From the NCBI RefSeq assembly GCF_004331415.1, contig NZ_SJOP01000019.1, positions 39,705 through 103,704 of the forward strand: a stretch of 64,000 nt of DNA, read 5' to 3'. Shown here in pieces: positions 52,619-61,416 of the stretch; the first letter of the stretch is position 1; the number at the start of each line of letters is the position of its first letter. This DNA is from Kosakonia quasisacchari (GTDB taxonomy: Bacteria > Pseudomonadota > Gammaproteobacteria > Enterobacterales > Enterobacteriaceae). Below the pieces are notes generated by a model, which saw nothing but the letters and a program-made list of their open reading frames with translations, did not search any database and was not told the DNA's origin. The position numbers and the translations under genes are program-made.

Positions 52619-53609
52619 AGGTATCCTCGCCGCTGCCAATTACCATCTCGCCGGTCTCCGCCAGACGGCGAACGATGAGCAGGATGGCTTTCTGTTCGTT
52701 TTCCACCTGAGACAGACGCACCGGCCCACGGTTGGCCAGGTCGTCGCGCAGGATATCTGCCGCACGCTGCGACATGTTGCGCAGGAACTTCTCGCGCAGC
52801 GGCTGCTCGGCGCCTTTGAGGGCAACCAGCAGGGATTCGGAATCCACTTCCTGCAGCAGGCGCTGGATGCTGCGGTCGTCCACATCCACCAGGTTTTCGA
52901 ACAGGAACATCTCGTCGATAATTTTCTGTGCCAGCTCGCCGTCGAACTCGCGAACGGCGGTAATAACCGCTTCTTCCTGCTGCGTTTTCATCAAGTTGAT
53001 GATTTCCGCTGCGGTTCTCACGCCGCCCATTTTGCTGCGCTTGAGATTCTGGCCGTCGAGCAGGTTGTTCAGCACTTCGGTCAGCTCCGCCAGTGCAGCA
53101 GGCTGTACGCCGCCGAAGGTGGCGATACGCAGCATCACATCGTGACGCATACGCTCATCAAACAGCGCAAGGATATCCGCCGCCTGAGAACGTTTGAGGT
53201 GCACAAGGATAGTGGCGATGATCTGCGGGTGTTCGTCGCGAATAAGGTCGGCGGCGCTCTGCGGCTCCATAAAGTTGAGCGTTTCGATGCCGCTGGTGGT
53301 ATCGCGCGTTTCGAGAATATCTTCCAGCAGGCTTGAAGCACGCTCTTCGCCGAGGGCTTTTACCAGCACCGAACGCAGGTAATCGTTGGCGTTGATGTTC
53401 AGCGCCGCGAATTGTTCTGCTTCGTTCTCGAACTCCTGCAATACGTCCATCAGCTGTTTGTTGGAGATCTGACGTACGCTGGCCATCGCGGTACTCAAGT
53501 GCTGGACTTCGCGGGCGGAGAGGTGTTTGAACACCTCAGCCGCGCGATCTTCGCCAATGGTCATCAGCAGGATGACGCTTTTGTCCGTTCCGGAAAGATT
53601 ATTGCTCAT
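52611..53609 (-). CDS. fliG: Flagellar motor switch protein FliG
   Basis: The 332-residue protein has three armadillo-like domains. The C-terminal torque helix with charged residues (LFENLVDVDDRSIQRLLQEVDSESLLVALKGAEQPLREKFLRNMSQRAADILRDDL) is intact. It sits between the MS ring (FliF) and FliM and faces the MotA stator. Its start overlaps the end of fliF by 11 bases. Confidence 0.97.
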   Translation of the reverse strand: MSNNLSGTDKSVILLMTIGEDRAAEVFKHLSAREVQHLSTAMASVRQISNKQLMDVLQEFENEAEQFAALNINANDYLRSVLVKALGEERASSLLEDILETRDTTSGIETLNFMEPQSAADLIRDEHPQIIATILVHLKRSQAADILALFDERMRHDVMLRIATFGGVQPAALAELTEVLNNLLDGQNLKRSKMGGVRTAAEIINLMKTQQEEAVITAVREFDGELAQKIIDEMFLFENLVDVDDRSIQRLLQEVDSESLLVALKGAEQPLREKFLRNMSQRAADILRDDLANRGPVRLSQVENEQKAILLIVRRLAETGEMVIGSGEDTYV

Positions 53610-55299
53610 GTTCGTTACTCATCCACTGGCGAATGACCAGCGCCACGACGCGCGGATCGTTATCTGACATTTCGCGAATACGCTGGCTCATCACCTCGGC
53701 GCTCAGGCGCTGATTAGAGCGACGCTGCTGTTGCTGTTCGTCTTTGCTGAGGCGAACTTCCACGGATTCTTCGATTTCCGCGCGGGTTTGTTGCGCTTCC
53801 TGCAAGGCTTTCGCCTCTTCCTGGCGGCGTACCAGTTGCGGACGTACCGCTTTACGCCACAGCAGCCACGCGACGATGAGTACCAGCAACCAGCGACCTG
53901 CGGACATCAACTGCTCGATAAACGACTGCTGCTGCCAGAACGGGAGCTGACCACCGACATCATCCGTTGCGTTGAACGGCGAGTTGACGACGTTCAGGGT
54001 GTCACCGCGTTTCTCGGTGTAGCCCATCGCTTCACGGGTCAAATCTTCAATCTGCTTAATCTGGTCGGCTGTCAGGGCAGCGGTTTTGCCACCAGGCAGC
54101 GAACGGTAGTTGACCACCACCGCGACAGAAAGGCGCTCGATATCACCCACGTTCAATTTGGTGTGGCGAATCGTACGGTCAACTTCGTAGTTATTGGTTT
54201 CGTTATGGGTAGTGTTACGCGGCCCGGTAGTGGTGCTTGCCGTGCTCGTGGCTTGTTGACCCTGTGCATTTTGATTCTGCTGACCGTTCTGCTGATTGGC
54301 CGGTGGTGTGGTGATCGGCGCGGCATTCGCTGGGGCAGGCTGGTTCGACAGCGCACCCGGAACGCCGCCAGGATACTGGCCGCCAATCTGTTCGCTGCTA
54401 TTTACCTGACGTGAACGCAGCACTGCCTGTGATGGATCGCCGCCGTTTGGCGTGTATTGCTCTTCCGTCTGCTCTTTATTCGCAAAGTCGAGTTTCGCCG
54501 TAACCTGCGCGTGAACGTTGCCGTTGCCAACGATAGGCCCAAGGATCGCTTCGATACGACGCTGGATACGGCCTTCAACGTCGGCAGTGTATTTCAGTTG
54601 TGCATCATTCAGATCGCGACCGGCAGCGCCGGATTGGGTCAGCAGACGACCGCTCTGATCGACAACGGTCACGTTGCCCGGCGGCAAACCTGCCACCGCA
54701 CTGGAAACCAGGTGTACGACGGCACTGATCTGGCCGTCATCCAGCGCGCGTCCCGGTTGTAAATTCACCGTTACGGACGCGGAAGGGGATTTCTGCTCGC
54801 GCACGAACAGCGACGGTTTTGGCATCGCGAGGTGAACGCGTGCGCCTTTTACCGGGCCGAGTGCTTCGATGGTGCGGGCCAGTTCGCCTTCCAGCGCACG
54901 CTGGTAGTTCACTTGTTCGCTGAACTGGCTGATACCGAATTTTTCCTGATCCAGCAGTTCAAAACCCACAGCGCCGCCTTTCGGCAGACCCTGCTGAGCC
55001 AGTTTCAGGCGCAGTTCCTGGACTTTATCGGCGGGAACTTCAATAGCGCCGCTACCGTCAGCAAAGCGGTAGGGGATGTTCATCTGCGTCAATTGGGTGA
55101 CGATAGCGCCACCGTCCTGATCGGACAGGTTGCTATAAAGCGTGCGGTAGTCCGGGCTTTTCGCCCACAGTACCATCGCAACAACAATGGCAACCGCTGC
55201 TGCAGCGGCCACCATTAAAGGGATTTTGGGGTTCGCGCGTAAGCGGTTAAGCCACTCAAGAGATTTATTCTGCGGTGCAGTTGTTGCAGTCGCACTCAT
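53599..55299 (-). CDS. fliF: Flagellar MS-ring protein FliF
   Basis: The 566-residue protein has two membrane segments (about 27-45 and 455-475) around a large periplasmic region with ring-building motifs and a Gln/Asn/Thr-rich disordered insert (around 310-350). The C-terminal tail binds FliG. It forms the MS ring, the first basal-body structure. It is the first gene of the fliFGHIJKLMNOPQR set; its promoter lies in the shared region with fliE. Confidence 0.97.
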   Translation of the reverse strand: MSATATTAPQNKSLEWLNRLRANPKIPLMVAAAAAVAIVVAMVLWAKSPDYRTLYSNLSDQDGGAIVTQLTQMNIPYRFADGSGAIEVPADKVQELRLKLAQQGLPKGGAVGFELLDQEKFGISQFSEQVNYQRALEGELARTIEALGPVKGARVHLAMPKPSLFVREQKSPSASVTVNLQPGRALDDGQISAVVHLVSSAVAGLPPGNVTVVDQSGRLLTQSGAAGRDLNDAQLKYTADVEGRIQRRIEAILGPIVGNGNVHAQVTAKLDFANKEQTEEQYTPNGGDPSQAVLRSRQVNSSEQIGGQYPGGVPGALSNQPAPANAAPITTPPANQQNGQQNQNAQGQQATSTASTTTGPRNTTHNETNNYEVDRTIRHTKLNVGDIERLSVAVVVNYRSLPGGKTAALTADQIKQIEDLTREAMGYTEKRGDTLNVVNSPFNATDDVGGQLPFWQQQSFIEQLMSAGRWLLVLIVAWLLWRKAVRPQLVRRQEEAKALQEAQQTRAEIEESVEVRLSKDEQQQQRRSNQRLSAEVMSQRIREMSDNDPRVVALVIRQWMSNEHEQ

Positions 55300-55425
55300 T
55301 GCGCACCTCGTAACTCTAGGTGGATGTTGTTATTTGAGTTGAGAAACAAAACAGACTCCCGGGTCGGCAAACTCGACAAATGTCCATTAACTGGCAGTGT
55401 CATTATTTGATGAATCTGAATTTTC

Positions 55426-55469
55426 TATGCCTCAAATAACCTGGTTTTTTGTCGCTATTTACCGCCATT
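55426..55469. promoter_or_regulatory. FlhDC box pair between fliF and fliE
   Basis: ATGCCTCAAATAACC (55427-55441) and, in the other orientation, AAATAGCG (complement of 55453-55460) with flanks to 55469 form an inverted pair spaced as in FlhD4C2 sites (AAATARCG half-sites). The site is placed to activate both divergent class II promoters. Confidence 0.72.
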
Positions 55470-55524
55470 ATCCCATTGACAAGCTGTTAACCTTGTCAGG
55501 TATCAAACCATCCGGGGATTTACC

Positions 55525-55836
55525 ATGGCTATACAGGGCATTGAAAGCGTCGTCAGTCAGCTGCAGGCAACTGCCGGGATTGCGCGTAATCAGAGCGTGG
55601 AAAGTGAACCGTCTATCAGCTTCGCCGGGCAAATGCATGCTGCGCTGGATCGCATTAGCGACACGCAAAACGCAGCGCGTACCCAGGCGGAAAAATTTAC
55701 ACTCGGTGAGCCGGGCGTAGCGCTGAACGACGTGATGACCGATTTGCAGAAATCATCGATCTCGTTGCAAATGGGCATTCAGGTACGTAACAAACTGGTT
55801 TCTGCATACCAGGACATCATGAACATGCAGGTGTGA
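55525..55836 (+). CDS. fliE: Flagellar hook-basal body protein FliE
   Basis: The 103-residue protein, AIQGIESVVSQLQATAGIA to the C-terminus VSAYQDIMNMQV, is a full match to FliE. It forms the junction between the MS ring/export gate and the proximal rod. GGGG precedes the ATG at normal spacing. Its stop codon is followed within about 10-30 bases by prophage DNA, and the gene itself is intact. Confidence 0.96.
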   Translation: MAIQGIESVVSQLQATAGIARNQSVESEPSISFAGQMHAALDRISDTQNAARTQAEKFTLGEPGVALNDVMTDLQKSSISLQMGIQVRNKLVSAYQDIMNMQV

Positions 55837-55846
55837 CCAACCTAAG

Positions 55847-55866
55847 ATACTGTTGCACAACAGTAT
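55847..55866. other. Palindrome at the fliE/prophage junction, probable attL area
   Basis: Nine-base arms ATACTGTTG and CAACAGTAT flank a CA centre, between fliE and the integrase stop codon, which overlaps its end. It may be the fliE terminator core, part of attL, or both; the second att copy lies outside the window. Confidence 0.5.
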
Positions 55867-57164
55867 TACAGATTGGATCCTACTGCCTGGGGCATGGGTG
55901 GGGCAAACGCTGACAATTTCTGGTTCAGAATTGCGATCTGATCCAGATTGTTGTCGGCCATCCATTTCCCATAAACTTTGTAAACCATCTGGGCGTCGGC
56001 ATGTCCCATCTGGTTGGCTATGAAGTTGGGGTTAGCTCCGGCAGATAAAGACCAGCATGCATAAGTGTGTCGGGACTGGTATGCATTCCTGTGCCGTAGT
56101 CCCGCTTTTTTTAGTGCATCCCCCCAGATCTGATTTATCGAACTTACGGAATAGTGATGACCACACTTGCCGTTTATCGAACTGATTTTTGGGTTGAACA
56201 CAAACGTGCATTTATGCTTGACCGACCTTCCAAACTCTCTCGTCATAACATCAACTTCGTACTGCTTACCCAGCCTTGTCATTTCAGCCTGATTTCGCAA
56301 AATCTCTATGGCGGCATCAACAAGAAAAACCTTCCGATCTGTACCAGCTTCAGTTTTTGGGAATGTAAACTCGTTTGCCAGAGTGTGATTTCTTGAAACG
56401 GTAATAACCCCCTGAACGAGGTCTATATCCTCCCAGGCAAGAGACACCAGTTCTCCGTGTCGCAGCCCCGTATAAATGGCCAGTGACCACATGTTTTTGA
56501 CCTGCTGATGCCGTAGCGCATCAATAAGCCTGTCGAATTCATCACGACTAAGTGGATCAGGCGCAGAACGTGATTTTTTAAGTGGCAACATTCCATTGAA
56601 CGGGCTTTCCTTTATATATCCACCATCAATTGCAAACTGAAACAGGCCATTTACGACGCCCATATAGTAATTGACCGTAGGGACAGATCGGCCTTTCACT
56701 GGCTTAGTATGCCCTTTCTTCAGTATCTGATAACCCGTCAGCAGTTCGCGCCGGAGGTTCAGCATATCCTCCTTCGTAAAGGACGATATCAACCTGCCTT
56801 TACCAAGGCGCGGAAGCATATTTCTCACCACTGACCGATATCTTGCGTGTGCATTCGCGCAGATTTCGACCTTCTTCAACTCAAGCCAGCGCTCTGCAAT
56901 TTCCTGCACTGTTATCTGCGTTATCTGCCGATCTGCAACGCCAAACTTTGAAAGGTTAGGGGAGTTTGGAAAATTTGCTGCGTAATTAAATCTCCCTGTT
57001 TTTATTTCAAAGCAAACTGCCGCCCGCAATTCTCCCGCTATCTTTCTGTTCTTTGGTGTATCGGTAACACCGAGATTCTCTCTGACCCTCCTCCCTTCGT
57101 AGATGAACCATATGCGTAGTGAACCGCCATGGTTTTCAACGCCTGTTGGGTATGTTTTATTCAT
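55866..57164 (-). CDS. Prophage tyrosine integrase
   Basis: The protein has 432 residues. The catalytic core includes TGLRHGELVSLAWEDI (first Arg), YQSRHTYACW (second Arg and His; the usual His before it is Tyr) and MGHADAQMVYKVYGKW (third His and Tyr nucleophile). An N-terminal SAM-like arm-binding domain precedes it. It integrates the phage at the site after fliE. The 5' end overlaps the xis gene. Confidence 0.93.
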   Translation of the reverse strand: MNKTYPTGVENHGGSLRIWFIYEGRRVRENLGVTDTPKNRKIAGELRAAVCFEIKTGRFNYAANFPNSPNLSKFGVADRQITQITVQEIAERWLELKKVEICANAHARYRSVVRNMLPRLGKGRLISSFTKEDMLNLRRELLTGYQILKKGHTKPVKGRSVPTVNYYMGVVNGLFQFAIDGGYIKESPFNGMLPLKKSRSAPDPLSRDEFDRLIDALRHQQVKNMWSLAIYTGLRHGELVSLAWEDIDLVQGVITVSRNHTLANEFTFPKTEAGTDRKVFLVDAAIEILRNQAEMTRLGKQYEVDVMTREFGRSVKHKCTFVFNPKISSINGKCGHHYSVSSINQIWGDALKKAGLRHRNAYQSRHTYACWSLSAGANPNFIANQMGHADAQMVYKVYGKWMADNNLDQIAILNQKLSAFAPPMPQAVGSNL

Positions 57165-57454
57165 TCACCCTCCTGACGCCCAAGAGCCTGACAAGAATAA
57201 ACGGATTGCAATGTCCGTGCACCAGGCTGTTTCTTTTTGAGGCTTTCAATCCACTGGTCGATAGCCTTGCGGTTATACATACATTCACTGTTCGGCTTCG
57301 GATCTCCATCAGGAGCGACATGCAGGTATTCACGACCAAGAAGCCATGACTTCTTACGTGCTACCTCTATTGTGCCGTGGCGCAGGCCAGTAATTTCAGT
57401 GAGCTTTTGCTCAGTCACCCATTCATTGGGGACAACGTAAGATTTTTCATTCAT
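57161..57454 (-). CDS. Prophage excisionase (Xis)
   Basis: The protein has 97 residues from the ATG at 57454 (MNEKSYVVPNEWVTEQKLTEITGLRHGTIEVARKKSWL). It is a winged-helix excisionase of the lambdoid DUF1233/HK022-like type. It overlaps the start of int by four bases, the normal xis-int layout, so both are read from the leftward early transcript. Confidence 0.82.
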   Translation of the reverse strand: MNEKSYVVPNEWVTEQKLTEITGLRHGTIEVARKKSWLLGREYLHVAPDGDPKPNSECMYNRKAIDQWIESLKKKQPGARTLQSVYSCQALGRQEGE

Positions 57455-57483
57455 CCAGGTATCTCCATACCGGCTGCAACCGG

Positions 57484-57759
57484 CTATTTCAATCTGTACG
57501 CACATGACGAGCAGCCAAGCCTGGCACCGTCGTTACATTTCAAACAAATCTCGGGTTCGCTGGTGGACGTAGCCACCAGTTTCATGATCGGGGCAGGGAC
57601 GAGCACTAGCATCGGCACGCGAAATATCTGCCGGCGCAGCGCGGCAATCTCGTCGGCCTGTTCCATGACGCGGGCGTGAAGGTCTTTTGCTTCCTCTTTC
57701 CACCACCACAGATCCGCTTTCATGCGGCGCTGACGCCGCAGTTTCAGTTTGCTGGGCAT
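57484..57759 (-). CDS. Prophage hypothetical protein with Cys motif
   Basis: The protein has 91 residues. The first half is a basic coiled coil (LKLRRQRRMKADLWWWKEEAKDLHARVMEQADEIAALRRQI). The tail has CLKCNDGARLGCSSC, which could hold zinc. Start and the preceding stop overlap (TAATG). Not recognised. Confidence 0.6.
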   Translation of the reverse strand: MPSKLKLRRQRRMKADLWWWKEEAKDLHARVMEQADEIAALRRQIFRVPMLVLVPAPIMKLVATSTSEPEICLKCNDGARLGCSSCAYRLK

Positions 57760-57995
57760 TAGTCGTCCTCGTCCCAGTCTTCATCGTCCTCGTCATCAAC
57801 ACATGGGAAATTTAGAAGGGGATTGGTTGCTGCCAGCATTTCACTGGCAGCGCCACGGCGTTGAAGTCTGCGCAGCGCTTCATAAAGCTCGAAAGCTTCG
57901 GTGCGTTCTTCGCCGATATCTAAAGAGCAAGCAACCCGGTGCGCAGCGGTAACGATATTTTCTAACTGGACGCGAATATCCTGGATAGTTTCCAC
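57759..57995 (-). CDS. Prophage small acidic protein
   Basis: The protein has 78 residues from a GTG at 57995, chosen because AGGAGG lies just before it and it starts right after the previous gene. The C-terminus is very acidic (DDEDDEDWDEDD). It is helical; no known family. Coupled to its neighbours on both sides. Confidence 0.6.
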   Translation of the reverse strand: METIQDIRVQLENIVTAAHRVACSLDIGEERTEAFELYEALRRLQRRGAASEMLAATNPLLNFPCVDDEDDEDWDEDD

Positions 57996-57996
57996 C

Positions 57997-58605
57997 TCAC
58001 ACCTCCTGCTCAGGCGCAGCCGGGTCAAAACCAAACCAGAATTTAGTCGGGTCAGCACATACCGGTTGTTCGCCATTCCGGAATATCACAAAGCTAATCC
58101 CATGCAGTTCTGCCAGCTTTTTAGCCTCGGCAATCCACGCCGCCGTTACAGGTTCGGCTTTGAGCATAGCGGTGCGGTAGGCGTTCCAGCCGACTTTGCG
58201 CTGAACATTTCCGAACTGCCTCAACATCTCAGCAACCGCCATGAACGAGCCAAATTCGTAGTAACAGGCTGGGTCATTGTTCTGGTGGCGACCTCCGAGG
58301 TGATTAGCCCAATTCTCGTAGCTCCAGTCAAAGCGCTCGCTGTGTTGTTCATCAGGCACAGCCACCGGCGCTGGCGGTGCGGCGTACAACGGCATATCAC
58401 TAGGGTGGCGCGAAGGGATGTCTACAACCGCGTACATACCCTTATCAATGTTTGCTTTCTCAATAGCGCTTATGCGGCAAAATGGCTCGATGCTCATCAC
58501 CGCCAGCAGCATGCGGATCATCGTTTCCTCTTCGGAATCCCCGCCGTGTTTGATGTGCTCAAGCAGTTTCTCTTCCAGCCGATCCCGGCTTAATTGTGTT
58601 TTCAT
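57997..58605 (-). CDS. Prophage hypothetical protein
   Basis: The 202-residue protein has a modular look typical of lambdoid left-arm genes. The N-terminal helical part (MKTQLSRDRLEEKLLEHIKHGGDSEEETMIRMLLAVMSIEPF) and a Pro/Ala linker are followed by a different C-terminal domain (FDWSYENWANHLGGRHQNNDP, which recalls DUF551/Ea-type mosaics). No function assigned. ATGA overlap with the upstream gene. Confidence 0.65.
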   Translation of the reverse strand: MKTQLSRDRLEEKLLEHIKHGGDSEEETMIRMLLAVMSIEPFCRISAIEKANIDKGMYAVVDIPSRHPSDMPLYAAPPAPVAVPDEQHSERFDWSYENWANHLGGRHQNNDPACYYEFGSFMAVAEMLRQFGNVQRKVGWNAYRTAMLKAEPVTAAWIAEAKKLAELHGISFVIFRNGEQPVCADPTKFWFGFDPAAPEQEV

Positions 58606-58913
58606 GGCTTCAACCCCTCGAATGAAACAGTGGCATTAAACATGTCACTCGGATCGCGGTAGAACTTAATAGAGTGAACGCGGAGAACTCCTATACGGTT
58701 GTTGGTAAATGAAATCGTGAAGGTGTCACCTTTCTTTGGCATCGGTTCGTAAATCAGACCAGCACCAAAGTAATGGCCGGTGATCTCCATCTTTCCCTTT
58801 TCTTTGAAGCCGTGAACGAAGTGCAGGGCGTGGCCCCATGTTTGCGTTGTGTAATCGAACTCTGTGCTTTCAGCCCTGTTACCTTTCAGCAGTGCGATTA
58901 ATTTAGCGAGCAT
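58602..58913 (-). CDS. Prophage hypothetical protein
   Basis: The protein has 103 residues from the ATG at 58913 (MLAKLIALLKGNRAESTEFDYTTQTWGHALHFVHGF). It is predicted beta-rich after residue 20. No family recognised. It overlaps the zinc-finger gene upstream by 11 bases and the next gene downstream by four. Confidence 0.62.
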   Translation of the reverse strand: MLAKLIALLKGNRAESTEFDYTTQTWGHALHFVHGFKEKGKMEITGHYFGAGLIYEPMPKKGDTFTISFTNNRIGVLRVHSIKFYRDPSDMFNATVSFEGLKP

Positions 58914-59124
58914 TGTCGGCCCCCAATTCAATCAGCTGCTGGCAATCCACACAGGTTTTGCAGCCGGGAACGGCAGAGCGCCGCGCTTCCGGTATAGCCT
59001 CGCCGCACTCTTCGCAATGCTCGGCTGACGGAGCATTACGGTCGATGCGTATGCGTTGTAAGGCGTGCGCCATGTTGAGCTCTACCAGCTCGTTGGCTTG
59101 GTCGATGATTTCAGATGGCATCAT
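58903..59124 (-). CDS. TraR/DksA-type zinc-finger phage protein
   Basis: The 73-residue protein has a C4 zinc finger (CEECGEAIPEARRSAVPGCKTCVDCQQ), which is the DksA/TraR C-terminal pattern. Short phage members bind RNA polymerase through the secondary channel and can replace ppGpp/DksA effects. The N-terminal helix (DQANELVELNMAHAL) fits. It overlaps the stop of the preceding gene. Confidence 0.83.
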   Translation of the reverse strand: MMPSEIIDQANELVELNMAHALQRIRIDRNAPSAEHCEECGEAIPEARRSAVPGCKTCVDCQQLIELGADNAR

Positions 59125-59858
59125 GCACCACCTTCAATGCGTCGAAATTCGATTACCCACACCCACGGGCTATGTTGCCAACTTTCTGCGCCATAAATTG
59201 ACTGCCAGAGGCTTATGAAGCTGTCGCTAGGACGGTCAAACCATTCTTGAACGTCATTCAAATTAGCCGCCAGGTAATTGCAATAGGCTGGGTCAGTTAC
59301 TGGAGTACTGTCTCTACGACGAATACCTTCAGCCAAAGCGTCTTGCTCACTGATACTGTTCAGCCGCTCAACCCGCACGCCGGTAATCTCCAGCGTGATG
59401 CGAGATGCCCAGCGAGGCATGTGGATTGATGGTGTCCAGGCACCCTCAAAATCGAAGCCATCAGGCGAGGTCCAAAGGCCGTAGTTTTGGGGTTTCTGAA
59501 TAGCGCTAGCGCGATAAATACGTTGCGCGTCTTCTCTGCTGCACAAGTTGCCATGGGCATCCACTGGATGATCATCTTCATTACCGATGCATGAGAACGT
59601 CTCGCGCACCCAGATGCGATCGCCGACGTAACCGAACGGGCAAGAGAACAATTTAGAACGGGCGTGAGTGCCAGTGGCATTCGATTCTGCCCAGTGGTAT
59701 TTACCGATATCGTTACGTTTGGTTGAATTAGCGATGCGTAAAAGGCCTAACTGGTTTGATTCAGGCTGCACCTTCATGAGCCGGCGTGTCTGCGTCTTAC
59801 GGCCATCGAGAATGGCGCGAACCATCTCGTCGTTAAAAAACATTGGACGCTCTTTCAC
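59121..59858 (-). CDS. Prophage protein with MKERPMFFNDEMVRAILDGRKTQTRR start
   Basis: The 245-residue protein begins with the phrase found in many lambdoid left-arm proteins (F-x-x-E-M-V-R-A-I-L-x-G-x-K-T-Q-T-R-R). That phrase resembles the start of ASCH/PUA-like RNA- or nucleotide-binding folds. The middle is aromatic-rich and it ends WVWVIEFRRIE. Often annotated as a hypothetical or morphogenetic protein without proof. ATGA overlap with the upstream gene. Confidence 0.72.
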   Translation of the reverse strand: MKERPMFFNDEMVRAILDGRKTQTRRLMKVQPESNQLGLLRIANSTKRNDIGKYHWAESNATGTHARSKLFSCPFGYVGDRIWVRETFSCIGNEDDHPVDAHGNLCSREDAQRIYRASAIQKPQNYGLWTSPDGFDFEGAWTPSIHMPRWASRITLEITGVRVERLNSISEQDALAEGIRRRDSTPVTDPAYCNYLAANLNDVQEWFDRPSDSFISLWQSIYGAESWQHSPWVWVIEFRRIEGGA

Positions 59859-60424
59859 GGTTGCACCCCTTTCATCTGCTCAAACTGGCGGGCGATAGCT
59901 GCGGCTTCGGGTGATGGTTCGGATTTATTGCGCAACCAGATGCACACAGCGCCTTCTTCTGTGTCATGGATAGACCCGACAAACCAGCCATCACCTTTTA
60001 TTCCTGATGGCTGCCAGGATGAAATGTCATAACCATCACCGTGCTGCTCAATTTCATCCTCATCGCGCCACTCCTCCCTCAGTTCGAGGCCTTTTTCTTC
60101 CAGCCACGCATCAAATTCACCAGCCAATCCGTATTCTCTGCCATTAGCAGGCTTGAAATAATCGGGGTGTGTCCAGTAGCCGTTTTGATCACGTTCTACT
60201 GGCCGGGGTGCGATTGCGGGTGATGATTGCGTCTGCTCAACTTCGGCTGATGATGCTGTCTGAGTACGGACCTGGGCGATGTATGCGAGGTTCAACGCCT
60301 CAAGACGAGAAGACAGCTCTTTAATCAGGTCCGAATAAACACCGGTCTGCTTGATGCTGGTGGCGTAGCTGTTGGCGGTTCTCACCAGCTCGATAATGGT
60401 CATTGATGCCAGTTGTTGTCTCAT
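59855..60424 (-). CDS. Prophage hypothetical protein (Ea22-like mosaic)
   Basis: The protein has 189 residues from MRQQLASMTIIELVRTANSYATSIKQTGVY (60424); a longer frame begins without a ribosome site. It has an N-terminal coiled coil, a Ser/Thr/Gln/Pro linker and a C-terminal module with NGYWTHPDYFKPANGREYGLAGEFDAWLEEKGLEL. No known function. It follows the terminator at 60516-60541, so its expression should depend on read-through. Confidence 0.65.
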   Translation of the reverse strand: MRQQLASMTIIELVRTANSYATSIKQTGVYSDLIKELSSRLEALNLAYIAQVRTQTASSAEVEQTQSSPAIAPRPVERDQNGYWTHPDYFKPANGREYGLAGEFDAWLEEKGLELREEWRDEDEIEQHGDGYDISSWQPSGIKGDGWFVGSIHDTEEGAVCIWLRNKSEPSPEAAAIARQFEQMKGVQP

Positions 60425-60515
60425 TGCGTTGTATCTCCTTTGCGCGCTGCAACGCGCGATTTTTGGATGCACGAATCCCTCGCCGGATGGCGATAATTAA
60501 ATTGATTTCGCTTCC

Positions 60516-60541
60516 AAAAATGCCCCGCACCGGGGGCATTT
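60516..60541 (-). terminator. Intrinsic terminator inside the leftward prophage operon
   Basis: The 9-bp stem AAATGCCCC/GGGGCATTT with a 6-base loop is followed on the minus strand by TTTTT. It lies 12 bases after the YfdQ-like stop codon and ahead of seven more early genes plus xis and int. Confidence 0.85.
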
Positions 60542-60553
60542 GCAGCAGAGAAT

Positions 60554-61378
60554 TTAAGCGCTGAAGGTACCGATAAAAGTTTCCACACTGCTGCCTTTAA
60601 ATTTTTCTACCAGCAGATCGCGAAATTCGGCGGCCATCTCTTCTTCGTAGCTTTCCAGCAGCGTGATACGCAGAACCAGTACCGGATTGTCGCTGGCCAG
60701 AATGCTCATGCGTAACTTGATGCGGTATTCACCAAGCCCTTCATAAGGGATGCACTTAAATTCGAACGCCACCGGCATAATGTCTTTGCTCTTGGCTTCA
60801 ACACTTTCCATCACAGAGCGTTTGCCGCTGAAGTCCTGATCTTCGTACTCCGCACTGCGGATAGCATCGATTGTGATTTTGCGAACAGCCGCCGCCGCGC
60901 GCTTGGCTTCAATAACCTGTCCGTCGGCATCGAACCCGGTGACATAATCAGACCAGTCTTCCAGCCACTCAGCCAGTTGCTTCTGGCTATTGCGATCGCC
61001 GTTGATGTTCAGCAGCGCTGTATACGGTGAGGTGCGTTTCAGCGCCAGAACAGCTTTGTTATCTGCATGACCGGGATTTTCCAGCGTGCCAAGATTGAAT
61101 ACGGATACCGCTGCCATGCTGTCGGCATTGATAAAACAGCGGGTGCCGTCAGCAGCATAGTCACTGGAGTAGCGGACGAAATCTTCGATACTCTGGGTTT
61201 CCATCTTCCCGCGGAACCGAAAACGGGTGGTATAAAGCTTTTCCAGGCTTTCCACGCTTACATCTTTCGGCAGCGCGACAGCAGGGCAGTCAGCGCCAGC
61301 GAGCTTTTCTTCAACCAACTGACTGAAAACCAGATCGCGGATCTGACTGATGGCGGTTGAGTCGACTTGTTGAGACAT
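60554..61378 (-). CDS. yfdQ: YfdQ family protein (DUF2303)
   Basis: The 274-residue protein matches the DUF2303/YfdQ family of lambdoid prophages (as in E. coli CPS-53). Landmarks are FRFRGKMETQSIEDFVRYSSDY, the Asn/Asp-rich INGDRNSQKQLAEWLEDWSDYV, and the C-terminal EEMAAEFRDLLVEKFKGSSVETFIGTF. The biochemical role is unknown; the position suggests an early replication or recombination accessory. It lies 38 bases after the 120-residue gene and is followed by a terminator. Confidence 0.87.
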   Translation of the reverse strand: MSQQVDSTAISQIRDLVFSQLVEEKLAGADCPAVALPKDVSVESLEKLYTTRFRFRGKMETQSIEDFVRYSSDYAADGTRCFINADSMAAVSVFNLGTLENPGHADNKAVLALKRTSPYTALLNINGDRNSQKQLAEWLEDWSDYVTGFDADGQVIEAKRAAAAVRKITIDAIRSAEYEDQDFSGKRSVMESVEAKSKDIMPVAFEFKCIPYEGLGEYRIKLRMSILASDNPVLVLRITLLESYEEEMAAEFRDLLVEKFKGSSVETFIGTFSA

Positions 61379-61416
61379 GGTTTTTCCTTACGTGAATGAT
61401 TAAGAAACCGGGCCGG

